Origin: Methylophilaceae bacterium UBA5127
GTDB taxonomy: Bacteria > Pseudomonadota > Gammaproteobacteria > Burkholderiales > Methylophilaceae
Reading direction: 5' to 3'
NCBI GenBank assembly: GCA_002414145.1
Contig: DHYP01000045.1
Coordinates: 3,845-9,746, forward strand
DNA: 5,902 bases
The notes below the pieces were generated by a model that searched no databases, had not been told where the DNA came from, and saw only the letters and a list, made by a program, of their open reading frames with translations. Below, one piece after another: positions 1 to 5,902 of this stretch. The translations under genes were made by a program, and so were the position numbers. Numbering within the stretch: position 1 is the first letter of the stretch; each line of letters starts with the position of its first letter.

Positions 1-482
1 CCATCAAAATAGCGTGGCACGCTTAAAATTTCACTGCTTAGACGTGATTTCCACAATAGTTTTCCACTGACATCAAGCGCGTTTAGTGTCCCTTTATTAG
101 TGCCTACTAAAATTAAAGCGCCACCAACGCCAACGCCGCCACTAATAGGCTCGCCTATGTTGATGCGCCAAACCTCTTTGCCATTAGTTGCGTCAACTTT
201 CACAACATCGCCTTCAACATTGCTGCCGTAGACATCCCCTGCCTCAAGCGCTGGCGTGTAGTCATATCTTGCTGTTTCGCCAAGTTTGACTTCCCAGTCA
301 ATTTTAGGTGTGTAAGATGCTTTAATTTCAGTCAGTTCTGCTGGTGGATTGGGAGGTTCTGCACCAAACAGCCGGTCTGATACTGTATTTTTTAAATCAG
401 ATAGCGAACCACATGCGCTAAGTAGCATCATGCTGGAAACAATCGCCGCTCTATACAGCTGTTGAAATGATAGGTTAGTCAA
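1..482 (-). CDS. bamB: Outer-membrane assembly lipoprotein BamB, N-terminal part (gene runs off the left edge)
   Basis: BamB is a beta-propeller lipoprotein of the BAM complex, which folds outer-membrane proteins from the periplasmic face. About 160 codons are visible; the C-terminal part lies beyond the window. The protein begins MTNLSFQQLYR, followed by a hydrophobic stretch and a lipobox LSAC at residues 21-24, so Cys24 is the expected lipidation site. Gly at +2 rather than Asp fits outer-membrane sorting. Later residues show PQQ/WD-like propeller repeats such as GKEVWRINIG and GKLLWKSRLS, with the alternating Gly/Val/Leu strands typical of BamB. The start is a TTG at 482, chosen because AGGA lies 8 nt upstream and because only this start supplies the positively charged N-region of the signal peptide. 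The in-frame ATGs at codons 18 and 19 would remove most of it. It follows yfgM by 39 nt, the usual partner order. The family call is from motif and context, not a search. Confidence 0.9.
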   Translation of the reverse strand, partial: MTNLSFQQLYRAAIVSSMMLLSACGSLSDLKNTVSDRLFGAEPPNPPAELTEIKASYTPKIDWEVKLGETARYDYTPALEAGDVYGSNVEGDVVKVDATNGKEVWRINIGEPISGGVGVGGALILVGTNKGTLNALDVSGKLLWKSRLSSEILSVPRYFD

Positions 483-490
483 ACTGGAAT

Positions 491-494
491 TCCT
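491..494 (-). promoter_or_regulatory. Ribosome binding site (AGGA) supporting the bamB TTG start
   Basis: On the coding strand AGGA stands 8 nt before the TTG at 482. No ATG lies in frame between the yfgM stop and this TTG. The site decides the start: it restores a full lipoprotein signal peptide that a start at the later tandem ATGs would truncate. Confidence 0.6.
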
Positions 495-521
495 AAAGTT
501 AAGTTTGATGAATAATACTGA

Positions 522-1148
522 TTACTCACCAAGAGACTCTAATTTTTGTTTGGTGAGTTGGTAAAACTTGCCTTGCGGATCCAAGTTTTTCAAAGCGCTT
601 TCAAACAATTTTTTAGCGTCCTCTGTTTTTCCTTGGGCGAGTGATATATCCCCTAGCAAATTGTCTTTTAACCCTACGTAACCAACGTCTATGTTTTCGT
701 TGAGTACTTTTTTAGCGCCTTCGTAATCTTTGTTTTCGTATAACATGGCTGCCAGTTGCAAGCTTGCAATCGCTTGGATATTTGATTCTTTTGCGTTTTT
801 AATCGCCCATTCTAATTGGGCTTTGCTATGTGCCGTATCTTTTGCCAGATAGCTTGCCTTTGCGGCAAATACTGCAGCTCGCCCAGCGTATGGCGTGCCG
901 CTGTATTGTGAAGTGAGTTTGTCTGTTTGAGATTTAATTTCGCTGACATTGCCTAGGTCTGTAGTCACGAGAGCCTGATAAAGATTGGATGCCTCAGTAG
1001 ATTTTTTGTTTGTCCAGTATTGATAAACTTGCCAGCCGCCATAGACTAAGAGTGCTGCAATGAGGATGCTAGTAATCACCTTGCCGTGTTTATTCCACCA
1101 CGCTTTAAATTCGTCTAACTGTTCCTGTTCTTCTAAATCAAATGCCAT
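522..1148 (-). CDS. yfgM: YfgM-family membrane-anchored periplasmic TPR protein
   Basis: This 208-residue protein has the layout of the YfgM/TPR_21 family. A short acidic cytoplasmic N-terminus (MAFDLEEQEQLDEFKAWW) is followed by one transmembrane helix at about residues 23-45, and then a helical periplasmic domain of about 160 residues with TPR-like pairs. Examples of these are the segments near residues 94-112 (AAKASYLAKDTAHSKAQLE), 128-148 and 164-185 (GDISLAQGKTEDAKKLFESA). In E. coli, YfgM binds the SecYEG translocon together with PpiD and helps hand exported proteins to periplasmic chaperones; the same role here is inferred. The length matches the E. coli protein (about 206 aa). The ATG at 1148 is preceded by AGG at 8 nt spacing. 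It sits directly upstream of bamB, as in many proteobacteria. The unusual point is its distance from hisS: three extra genes lie between them. Confidence 0.9.
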   Translation of the reverse strand: MAFDLEEQEQLDEFKAWWNKHGKVITSILIAALLVYGGWQVYQYWTNKKSTEASNLYQALVTTDLGNVSEIKSQTDKLTSQYSGTPYAGRAAVFAAKASYLAKDTAHSKAQLEWAIKNAKESNIQAIASLQLAAMLYENKDYEGAKKVLNENIDVGYVGLKDNLLGDISLAQGKTEDAKKLFESALKNLDPQGKFYQLTKQKLESLGE

Positions 1149-1179
1149 ATCGATAACCTAAATTTAACCTTAATGAGTG

Positions 1180-1977
1180 TTAAGCCGCTTTACGGCCTGG
1201 AATTGCTTGTAAAAGTTGCTGTGTATATGCTTGTTGAGGCGCATTATAAATGTTTTCTACTGATCCTTGCTCAACTACCTGACCTTTATTCATTACGATA
1301 ATATCGTTAGCGATATGCCTGACGACGCGTAGATCATGTGTTATAAAGAGGTAGCTTAACCCCATTTCATGTTGTAACTCTTTGAGTAATAACAATATTT
1401 GCGCTTGCACTGAAACATCTAATGCGGATACGGGTTCATCACAAACCACAACTTTAGGTTGTAAAATTAAAGCACGGGCAATGCCAATACGTTGTCGCTG
1501 CCCCCCTGAAAACTGATGTGGGTACTTTTGCGCATCCGCTGCAGTTAATCCAACCCGTTCCAGCATTTGATGCACTTGTAGTAAGCGCTCTTTTACAGAT
1601 CCTATACCGTGCACTAACAAGCCTTCGCCAACAATTTCGCTCACGCGCATGCGCGGGTTAAGCGATGCAAAAGGATCTTGAAATATCATTTGGAGGTTTT
1701 TGCGTATATCGCGTAACGCGCTTTTATCAAGCTTAGCCAGATTTTGACCTTGAAAGATTACTTCGCCACTGTCAATCGGCTGCAATTGTAGCAGACAGCG
1801 CGCTAAAGTCGACTTCCCACTACCAGACTCACCGACTACAGCCAGTGTGGTACCTGCTTTAATCTTGATGCTGACATTATCCAGTGCTTTCACTTGCGTG
1901 GTGCCAAACCCAAAGCGTCCGCTACGTTGGGTATACGTTTTCACTAAATGGTGTGCGCTTAGAATGCTGTCGCTCAT
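1180..1977 (-). CDS. Peptide/nickel-type ABC transporter ATP-binding protein (OppF/DppF-like, YejF C-terminal-half-like)
   Basis: This is a nucleotide-binding subunit of an ABC importer of the oligopeptide/dipeptide/nickel class, which would act on the cytoplasmic face of the inner membrane. In the 265-residue form the motifs are: Walker A GESGSGKS at 49-56, Q-loop Gln100 in MIFQD, signature FSGGQ at 156-160, Walker B KVVVCDE with catalytic Glu181, D-loop SALD, and H-loop His214 in FITHD. A short oligo_HPY-like tail (APQQAYTQQLLQAIP) ends the protein. All catalytic residues are present, so it should be active. A longer reading would start at a TTG at 2001. I prefer the ATG at 1977 because it forms an ATGA overlap with the upstream ABC gene and has GGAG 7 nt before it. 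The sequence resembles the second half of YejF more than a full-length OppF, which is longer. Substrate is unknown; no permease or binding protein is in the window. Confidence 0.9.
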   Translation of the reverse strand: MSDSILSAHHLVKTYTQRSGRFGFGTTQVKALDNVSIKIKAGTTLAVVGESGSGKSTLARCLLQLQPIDSGEVIFQGQNLAKLDKSALRDIRKNLQMIFQDPFASLNPRMRVSEIVGEGLLVHGIGSVKERLLQVHQMLERVGLTAADAQKYPHQFSGGQRQRIGIARALILQPKVVVCDEPVSALDVSVQAQILLLLKELQHEMGLSYLFITHDLRVVRHIANDIIVMNKGQVVEQGSVENIYNAPQQAYTQQLLQAIPGRKAA

Positions 1978-2807
1978 GCGATGGCTCCATGATTTAACCA
2001 AGCATAATCAATGGGTTTGAGTGTTTTAAGGCCTTGTACATCTGGCACGCAGTCTAGTAGCGCTTGAGTGTAAGGATGTTGTGGATAGTTGAGCACTTGT
2101 TCACGCGTGCCAGTTTCGACTATTTCACCCCTAAACATGACAATTACATCGTCCGCAATATCGGCAACTACACCAAAATCATGTGTGATGAATAGCATTG
2201 CCATATTCATACGTGTTTTAAGCTCATCAAGTAATGTAAGTACTTGCGCTTGTACTGTCACATCGAGTGCTGTAGTCGGTTCGTCGGCAATCAATAGTGC
2301 AGGTTCACAAGCGATGCTCATTGCAATCATCACGCGCTGACGTTGGCCACCAGAGAGTTCATCAGGGTAGCTGTCTGCACGCTCTGGGGGTATGCCTACT
2401 TGGTTAAGCAACGCGGCTATACGCGATCTAAGCGCTTCTCCCTTTAAGCCGAGGTGCGTAGTAAGCGGCTCACCAATTTGATAACCGACAGTCAGTACAG
2501 GGTTGAGGGAGGTCATGGGCTCTTGGAAAATCATGCCGATTTTAGCCCCGCGAATTGTTTGCATAGACTGATTATCTAGCTGATTAATCGCTAGCCCTTG
2601 AAAGCTGATATTGCCAGTAGCCTTAAGTTGGTTTGAGAGCAGCCCCATAATACTCAACGCGGTGAGGCTTTTACCACTCCCAGACTCTCCTACGATACAA
2701 GTGGTTTTGCCTGCATTGAGTTTGAGATTAACTTGCTTCACCAAAAAACGATGTATATCGTTCTTGGGGGTAATGTTTAACTGGCTAATGGATAAAATTT
2801 CTGACAC
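1974..2807 (-). CDS. Peptide/nickel-type ABC transporter ATP-binding protein (OppD/DppD-like, YejF N-terminal-half-like)
   Basis: This 277-residue protein is the first of two paired ABC ATPases of the oligopeptide/dipeptide/nickel importer class. Motifs in order: Walker A GESGSGKS at 40-47, Q-loop Gln95 in MIFQEP, signature LSGGQ at 151-155, Walker B LLIADEP with Glu176, D-loop TALD, and H-loop His209 in FITHD. A short oligo_HPY-type tail (YPQHPYTQALLDCVP) starts near residue 241. Canonical OppD/DppD proteins are about 50 residues longer and carry a C-terminal cysteine cluster; here the tail has a single Cys253. The start is a GTG at 2807, 6 nt after the stop of the SIMPL gene, with only a weak GAG 9 nt upstream; no ATG gives a sensible N-terminus before the conserved strand. 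It probably forms a heterodimer with the following ATPase, to which it is joined by a 4-nt overlap. The transported substrate cannot be read from the sequence. Confidence 0.9.
   Translation of the reverse strand: MSEILSISQLNITPKNDIHRFLVKQVNLKLNAGKTTCIVGESGSGKSLTALSIMGLLSNQLKATGNISFQGLAINQLDNQSMQTIRGAKIGMIFQEPMTSLNPVLTVGYQIGEPLTTHLGLKGEALRSRIAALLNQVGIPPERADSYPDELSGGQRQRVMIAMSIACEPALLIADEPTTALDVTVQAQVLTLLDELKTRMNMAMLFITHDFGVVADIADDVIVMFRGEIVETGTREQVLNYPQHPYTQALLDCVPDVQGLKTLKPIDYAWLNHGAIA
1985..1988 (-). promoter_or_regulatory. Ribosome binding site (GGAG) that fixes the start of the second ABC gene
   Basis: On the coding strand GGAG precedes the ATG at 1977 by 7 nt and lies within the last codons of the upstream ABC gene. 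Together with the ATGA stop/start overlap it favours the 265-residue form over the TTG start eight codons earlier, and suggests translational coupling of the two ATPases at equal dosage. Confidence 0.7.
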
Positions 2808-2813
2808 AGCTGC

Positions 2814-3572
2814 TTACTCAATATTGTAGACAATAGTCACGACGACACGTGCAGTTTTATGGATGGTGGATTTATCATAGACGCCCCCGTAGCTGTTGTC
2901 ACTATCTTCATTATTGCCACCTACGGGTAAAATATAAAAGGCACCTTGGCTGGCAGATTTCATGACACCGACTTTTACACCATCTTGCTTGACAAACTCG
3001 GTTGCACGGTTACGTGCATTTTTAGTAGCGTCTGCAATCAGTGACATTTTAATGGATTCTAAATCACTGACCAGATATTGGGGTGCTTGCGGAAAAATGG
3101 GGTGGCTGTCAGCGCGTAGTTCTAAAATGGATTGGTTGGCCTGCGTAATGGCGGCTAAATCTCGAGAGGAGATGCGCACTGTTTGAGACACATCGTAGCC
3201 GTTACGCACTTGTCTTGGTGAGTCTTTGACAAAAACTTCATCATAGTGATCGTTAATAATTTCTGTGTCAAATAACCAGCTTTCTTTTGGAAGCCCCTGT
3301 TTTATAAGAAAGTTTTCTAATGTTTGGCGTTCTTTGTTGAGCTTTTCCAGCCCCCCGCGTTGCGTTGCATCGGTAACTTGGATGGATAAAACCCATTCAG
3401 CACTGTCTGCTTTTACCGGTTTTTCCGCTAGTCCTTTTACTGTAATAGTTTGCTGCCCAGTCACTGCATGTTTAGCTTGTACCCCTAGAATAAAAGCCGC
3501 ACTTGCCATCCCAATGGCAAGCAAAAGACCTAACATAATCATGGCATTTAAAAAGCTTTTATTTTCTGACAT
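2814..3572 (-). CDS. SIMPL-domain (DUF541) membrane-anchored periplasmic protein
   Basis: A 252-residue protein with a short polar N-terminus, one hydrophobic helix at about residues 8-31 (an uncleaved anchor is more likely than a signal peptide, as no clear cleavage site follows), and a periplasmic SIMPL domain from about residue 40 to the end. Family hallmarks seen are the opening strand TITVKGLAEKPVKADSAEW near 42-60, the helix LEKLNKERQTLENFLIKQGL, the segment NGYDVSQTVRISS near 124-136, the helix IADATKNARNRATEFVKQ near 179-196, and a closing strand ARVVVTIVYNIE. The protein has no cysteine. SIMPL proteins (YggE, BP26/OMP28) form oligomers in the envelope and some are linked to oxidative stress, but their biochemical role is not settled, so no function is assigned. 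ATG at 3572 lies 3 nt after the hisS stop, with a GAGG at 7 nt spacing inside the last hisS codons, which suggests translational coupling to hisS. Confidence 0.87.
   Translation of the reverse strand: MSENKSFLNAMIMLGLLLAIGMASAAFILGVQAKHAVTGQQTITVKGLAEKPVKADSAEWVLSIQVTDATQRGGLEKLNKERQTLENFLIKQGLPKESWLFDTEIINDHYDEVFVKDSPRQVRNGYDVSQTVRISSRDLAAITQANQSILELRADSHPIFPQAPQYLVSDLESIKMSLIADATKNARNRATEFVKQDGVKVGVMKSASQGAFYILPVGGNNEDSDNSYGGVYDKSTIHKTARVVVTIVYNIE
3502..3521 (-). other. Perfect 8-bp inverted repeat with 4-nt loop inside the SIMPL gene
   Basis: On the coding strand the arms CTTGCCAT and ATGGCAAG flank the loop TGGG, covering codons 18-24 in the transmembrane segment, about 50 nt from the start codon. 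A short CTTTTATT follows 6 nt later. As RNA this could form a stable stem. It is not called a terminator because the T run is short and interrupted. Coding constraint alone could also explain it. Confidence 0.4.
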
Positions 3573-3575
3573 AGG

Positions 3576-4832
3576 TTAACCTCGTACGTATTGAACGACT
3601 TCGTTAAGTTTGTAACGTTTTTGTTCTCCTGCTTGAAGTAATGGTTTGACAGAGATTTCGCCTGCCATTGCTTCATCATCGCCTAGAATCGCAGCATATT
3701 TTGCGCCGCTTCTATCTGCCTTCTTCATTTGTGATTTAAAACTACCGCCGCCCGCATGCAGTATGACGTTAAGACCCAAACCACGCAACGTTTCGGCTAC
3801 GCCAAACGCTTGTTTTTCAGCAAGTTCGCCAACATTCACCAAGTATACATCGGGTGTATGGTTCGCGGTAATGCCATATTCCTGCATCAATAAAAACACA
3901 CGTTCTAAGCCTATGCCAAAGCCACATGCAGGTGTAGAGTTGCCGCCTAAGCGTTCAACTAAACTATCGTAACGCCCCCCCCCTGCAATAGTGCCTTGTG
4001 CCCCAAGTTTAGTAGTGACCCATTCGAATACGGTGCGATTGTAATAATCCAAACCACGTACTAAACGCGGATTAATCTGATAGGCAATGCCTGCTTGCGT
4101 CAGAAACTTGCATAGACCTTCAAAATGGGTGCGGGTTGCAACGCCTAGACAGTCCATGAGTTTGGGCGCAGCTTCACACATGGCTTGCATACGCGGGTTT
4201 TTTGTGTCCAAAATACGCAAAGGGTTAGTGTGTAAGCGCCGTTTTGCGTCCTCATCTAGCAAATCAGCGTGTTGTTCAAAATAGGTAATAAGCGTTTGAC
4301 GGTAGGCAGCGCGCTCTTCAGCATCTCCGATGCTATTGATTTGAAGCGCGACATCCTGAATGCCGAGCGCTTGCCAAAGTCTGGCTAACATCACAATTTG
4401 CTCAGCATCGACATCGGGCCCATCAAAGCCAAATGCTTCTGCGCCGATTTGATGGAATTGACGTTGACGACCTTTTTGTACGTTCTCGTGCCTGAACATA
4501 GGGCCTATATACCATAAACGCTGCGGGCCATTGTAGGTGAGACTATGTTCAATGACGGCACGCACGCAACCTGCTGTCCCTTCAGGACGTAAGGTCAGTT
4601 TGTCGCCATTAAGCGCATCTTCCCACGCGTACATTTCTTTTTCGACGATATCGGTATGCTCACCCACACTACGCACGAATAAGCTGGTATCTTCTACCAA
4701 GGGCATGCGAATATTGTTATAGCCGTATTGCGCCAATACTTGCCGAGCTGTGTCTTCTAGTTTAAACCAGAGCGGCGTAGCTTCTGGCAAGATGTCATAG
4801 AAGCCTTTAATGGATTGGAATTTTTGATTCAT
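3576..4832 (-). CDS. hisS: Histidyl-tRNA synthetase (HisRS), class II
   Basis: HisRS charges tRNA-His with histidine in the cytoplasm, using ATP, as a homodimer. At 418 residues it is close to the usual bacterial length (about 424 in E. coli). Visible motifs: N-terminal IKGFYDILP at 8-16; the [13 protein letters not shown] block at 80-92; motif 2 with MFRHE at 112-116 and [12 protein letters not shown] at 121-132; the HisA motif [15 protein letters not shown] at 257-271 carrying catalytic Arg259; the glycine-rich AGGGRYDS at 283-290; and motif 3 GFGIGLERV at 304-312. The C-terminal anticodon-binding domain runs from about 327 to the end, with DVYLV and [20 protein letters not shown]. All expected active-site elements are present. 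The ATG at 4832 lies 17 nt after ispG, with only a weak AGAG at 11 nt spacing. The ispG-hisS pairing is typical of proteobacteria. The three glycine codons 284-286 are all GGG, making an unbroken G9 run. Confidence 0.98.
   Translation of the reverse strand: MNQKFQSIKGFYDILPEATPLWFKLEDTARQVLAQYGYNNIRMPLVEDTSLFVRSVGEHTDIVEKEMYAWEDALNGDKLTLRPEGTAGCVRAVIEHSLTYNGPQRLWYIGPMFRHENVQKGRQRQFHQIGAEAFGFDGPDVDAEQIVMLARLWQALGIQDVALQINSIGDAEERAAYRQTLITYFEQHADLLDEDAKRRLHTNPLRILDTKNPRMQAMCEAAPKLMDCLGVATRTHFEGLCKFLTQAGIAYQINPRLVRGLDYYNRTVFEWVTTKLGAQGTIAGGGRYDSLVERLGGNSTPACGFGIGLERVFLLMQEYGITANHTPDVYLVNVGELAEKQAFGVAETLRGLGLNVILHAGGGSFKSQMKKADRSGAKYAAILGDDEAMAGEISVKPLLQAGEQKRYKLNEVVQYVRG
3580..3583 (-). promoter_or_regulatory. 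Ribosome binding site (GAGG) of the SIMPL gene within the hisS 3' end
   Basis: GAGG on the coding strand sits 7 nt upstream of the ATG at 3572 and overlaps the last Arg and Gly codons of hisS. Ribosomes terminating on hisS would be placed next to the SIMPL start, which lies 3 nt past the stop. Confidence 0.6.
3975..3983 (-). repeat. Nine-G homopolymer tract within hisS
   Basis: Nine C on the plus strand read as GGG GGG GGG on the coding strand, giving the three glycines of the conserved AGGGRYD segment (residues 284-286). It is the longest homopolymer I noticed in the window; the next G/C runs are six bases. A one-base slip here would shift the frame before motif 3. The frame as given is intact. 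Confidence 0.9.
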
Positions 4833-4849
4833 TACTTAATTGACTCTAG

Positions 4850-5902
4850 TTAATGAGTGACTTGAATAGGAATTATTTTTGCGTTTGATTTTAAAGCAAG
4901 CTCGCTACGCAACTTGCCACCTTCAGCATAGTTTTTTTGTACGTAGTCTTCTACAATCGCTTGAAATTCTTGTGCGATATGATCCCCTTTGAGCGTGACC
5001 GTTTTTTCGCCATCGACAAATACTGGCGCGACTGGCGTTTCACCAGTGCCAGGTAGACTAATGCCAATGTTAGCAAGTTTAGATTCTCCTGGCCCGTTTA
5101 CTACACAGCCCATCACCGCGACATTTAGATTTTCAACACCAGGGTATTGGCTACGCCAAACAGGCATTTGCGCACGCAGGTAACTCTGAATTTTCATGGC
5201 AAGTTCTTGAAAGTAAGTCGAGGTGGTGCGTCCGCAACCTGGGCATGCTGTCACCAGTGGTGTAAAGGAGCGTATGTCCATGGTTTGCAAGATCTCTTGC
5301 GCGACAATGACTTCTTTGGTACGTGATTCGTTAGGTTCTGGTGTAAGTGAAACACGAATGGTGTCACCTATCCCTGCTTGTAGTAACAACGCCAAAGCGG
5401 CTGTTGATGCTACTACGCCTTTAGAACCCATGCCTGCTTCGGTTAATCCTAGGTGCAAAGGGTAGTCGCAACGTTGTGCTAGTGTTGTATAGACTTTAAC
5501 CAAGTCTTGTACGTTACTCACTTTGCAGGAAATGATAATTTGATTTGGATCTAGACCGATGTCAACCGCTTGTTCTGCGCTCTCTAAAGCAGATTGAATC
5601 AGTGCTTCTCGCATGAGTTCGTCCGCAGAAAGTGGCGTGGCAGATTTGCCATTGTCATCCATCATTTGTGCCATTTTTGCTTGGTCTAAACTGCCCCAGT
5701 TGACGCCAATACGTACCGCTTTTTGATACTTGATTGCAGCTTCTATCATGCTCGCAAACTGCTCGTCGCGCTTGCTACCTTTGCCAACATTGCCAGGGTT
5801 GATGCGGTATTTGGACAAGGCTTGCGCCATGTCGGGGTGGTCGGTAAGCAGCTTGTGGCCGTTGTAGTGGAAGTCGCCCACCAGCGGCACGTCGATGCCC
5901 AT
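4850..5902 (-). CDS. ispG: 4-hydroxy-3-methylbut-2-enyl-diphosphate synthase IspG/GcpE, C-terminal 350 codons (5' end outside window)
   Basis: IspG catalyses the penultimate step of the MEP isoprenoid pathway, the reductive conversion of the cyclodiphosphate MEcPP to HMBPP, using a 4Fe-4S cluster in the cytoplasm. The visible part begins inside the TIM barrel at [12 protein letters not shown], which matches E. coli NVPLVADIHFDY, so roughly 80 or more N-terminal residues are missing. The ATG at the window edge is an internal Met, not the start. Later landmarks: RINPGNVG at 33-40, RIGVNWGSL at 64-72, LHLGLTEAG at 149-157, [12 protein letters not shown] at 179-190. The cluster ligands are Cys220 and Cys223 in ACPGCGRT, Cys266 in [10 protein letters not shown], and Glu273 (visible-fragment numbering). 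An insert of roughly 20 residues between the second and third cysteines (around [20 protein letters not shown]) is longer than the E. coli form and fits betaproteobacterial IspG. The gene ends with a TAA at 4852-4850, just before hisS. Confidence 0.97.
   Translation of the reverse strand: MGIDVPLVGDFHYNGHKLLTDHPDMAQALSKYRINPGNVGKGSKRDEQFASMIEAAIKYQKAVRIGVNWGSLDQAKMAQMMDDNGKSATPLSADELMREALIQSALESAEQAVDIGLDPNQIIISCKVSNVQDLVKVYTTLAQRCDYPLHLGLTEAGMGSKGVVASTAALALLLQAGIGDTIRVSLTPEPNESRTKEVIVAQEILQTMDIRSFTPLVTACPGCGRTTSTYFQELAMKIQSYLRAQMPVWRSQYPGVENLNVAVMGCVVNGPGESKLANIGISLPGTGETPVAPVFVDGEKTVTLKGDHIAQEFQAIVEDYVQKNYAEGGKLRSELALKSNAKIIPIQVTH

Noticed and set aside
1149..1179. Possible promoter in the 31-nt gap before yfgM
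   Set aside because: The gap holds AT-rich sequence and a repeated AGGTTA, the second copy of which serves as the ribosome binding site; no paired -35/-10 elements are convincing.
1182..1195. Possible terminator at the end of the second ABC gene (GCCG...CGGC stem)
   Set aside because: The stem is only 4-5 pairs, sits in the last codons, and is not followed by a T tract.
1644..1655. Perfect 12-bp palindrome CGCGCATGCGCG
   Set aside because: It encodes the conserved LNPRMRVSE part of the second ABC ATPase, has no loop to form a hairpin, and is not repeated elsewhere in the window; chance is the simplest reading.
2089..2340. Open frame of 83 codons on the plus strand
   Set aside because: It lies wholly inside the first ABC ATPase gene on the opposite strand, whose motifs are fully conserved; its translation is rich in Ser/Thr/Val with no domain-like pattern.
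2611..2829. Open frame of 72 codons on the plus strand
   Set aside because: Antisense to the 5' end of the first ABC gene; no recognisable protein features and explained by codon structure of the real gene.
2962..3579. Two plus-strand open frames (74 and 104 codons) opposite the SIMPL gene
   Set aside because: Both are antisense to a recognisable SIMPL-domain protein, and their translations show no family motif.
3573..3582. 10-bp palindrome AGGTTAACCT over the hisS stop and SIMPL ribosome binding site
   Set aside because: Without a loop it cannot form an RNA hairpin, and a single short palindrome is weak evidence for an operator.
3646..4722. Three plus-strand open frames (61 to 108 codons) opposite hisS
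   Set aside because: hisS is certain from its class II motifs; the antisense frames are compositional shadows.
4989..5465. Two plus-strand open frames (64 and 80 codons) opposite ispG
   Set aside because: They mirror the conserved IspG coding sequence around its Fe-S cysteines and have no independent support.
5900..5902. ATG at the right edge as the ispG start
   Set aside because: The residues that follow align with the middle of the IspG barrel, so this is an internal methionine and the true start is outside the window.

Overview
This window is a compact, all-minus-strand gene run from a Gram-negative proteobacterium. The core order ispG > hisS > yfgM > bamB is the conserved housekeeping cluster of beta- and gammaproteobacteria, where der/engA usually follows (outside this window). 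The IspG form (cysteine motif CPGCGRT plus an insert before the third cysteine) and the moderate, non-extreme base composition suggest a betaproteobacterium, possibly a Methylophilaceae/Methylotenera-like methylotroph. The class is fairly secure; the family is inference from gene order and protein style only.

Layout, read in the direction of transcription from the right edge to the left: the 3' 350 codons of ispG (isoprenoid precursor synthesis); hisS (histidyl-tRNA synthetase); a membrane-anchored SIMPL/DUF541 protein; two ATP-binding subunits of a peptide/nickel-type (Opp/Dpp/Yej-like) ABC importer; yfgM (membrane-anchored periplasmic TPR protein linked to Sec and chaperones); and the 5' 160 codons of bamB (outer-membrane assembly lipoprotein).

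Gene junctions are tight: 17 nt, 3 nt, 6 nt, a 4-nt ATGA overlap, 31 nt and 39 nt. No convincing promoter or intrinsic terminator lies between any two genes, so the run looks like one transcription unit with several translationally coupled joints. There is no gene-free stretch above 40 nt.

Most of the content is ordinary housekeeping. The points worth a second look are: three envelope/transport genes placed between hisS and yfgM; the two ABC ATPases, which have no permease or binding protein here and resemble a YejF protein split in two; an uninterrupted nine-G tract at three conserved glycine codons of hisS; a hairpin early in the SIMPL coding region; and non-ATG starts for the first ABC gene (GTG) and bamB (TTG). 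I found no RNA gene, mobile element, CRISPR array or clearly new system.
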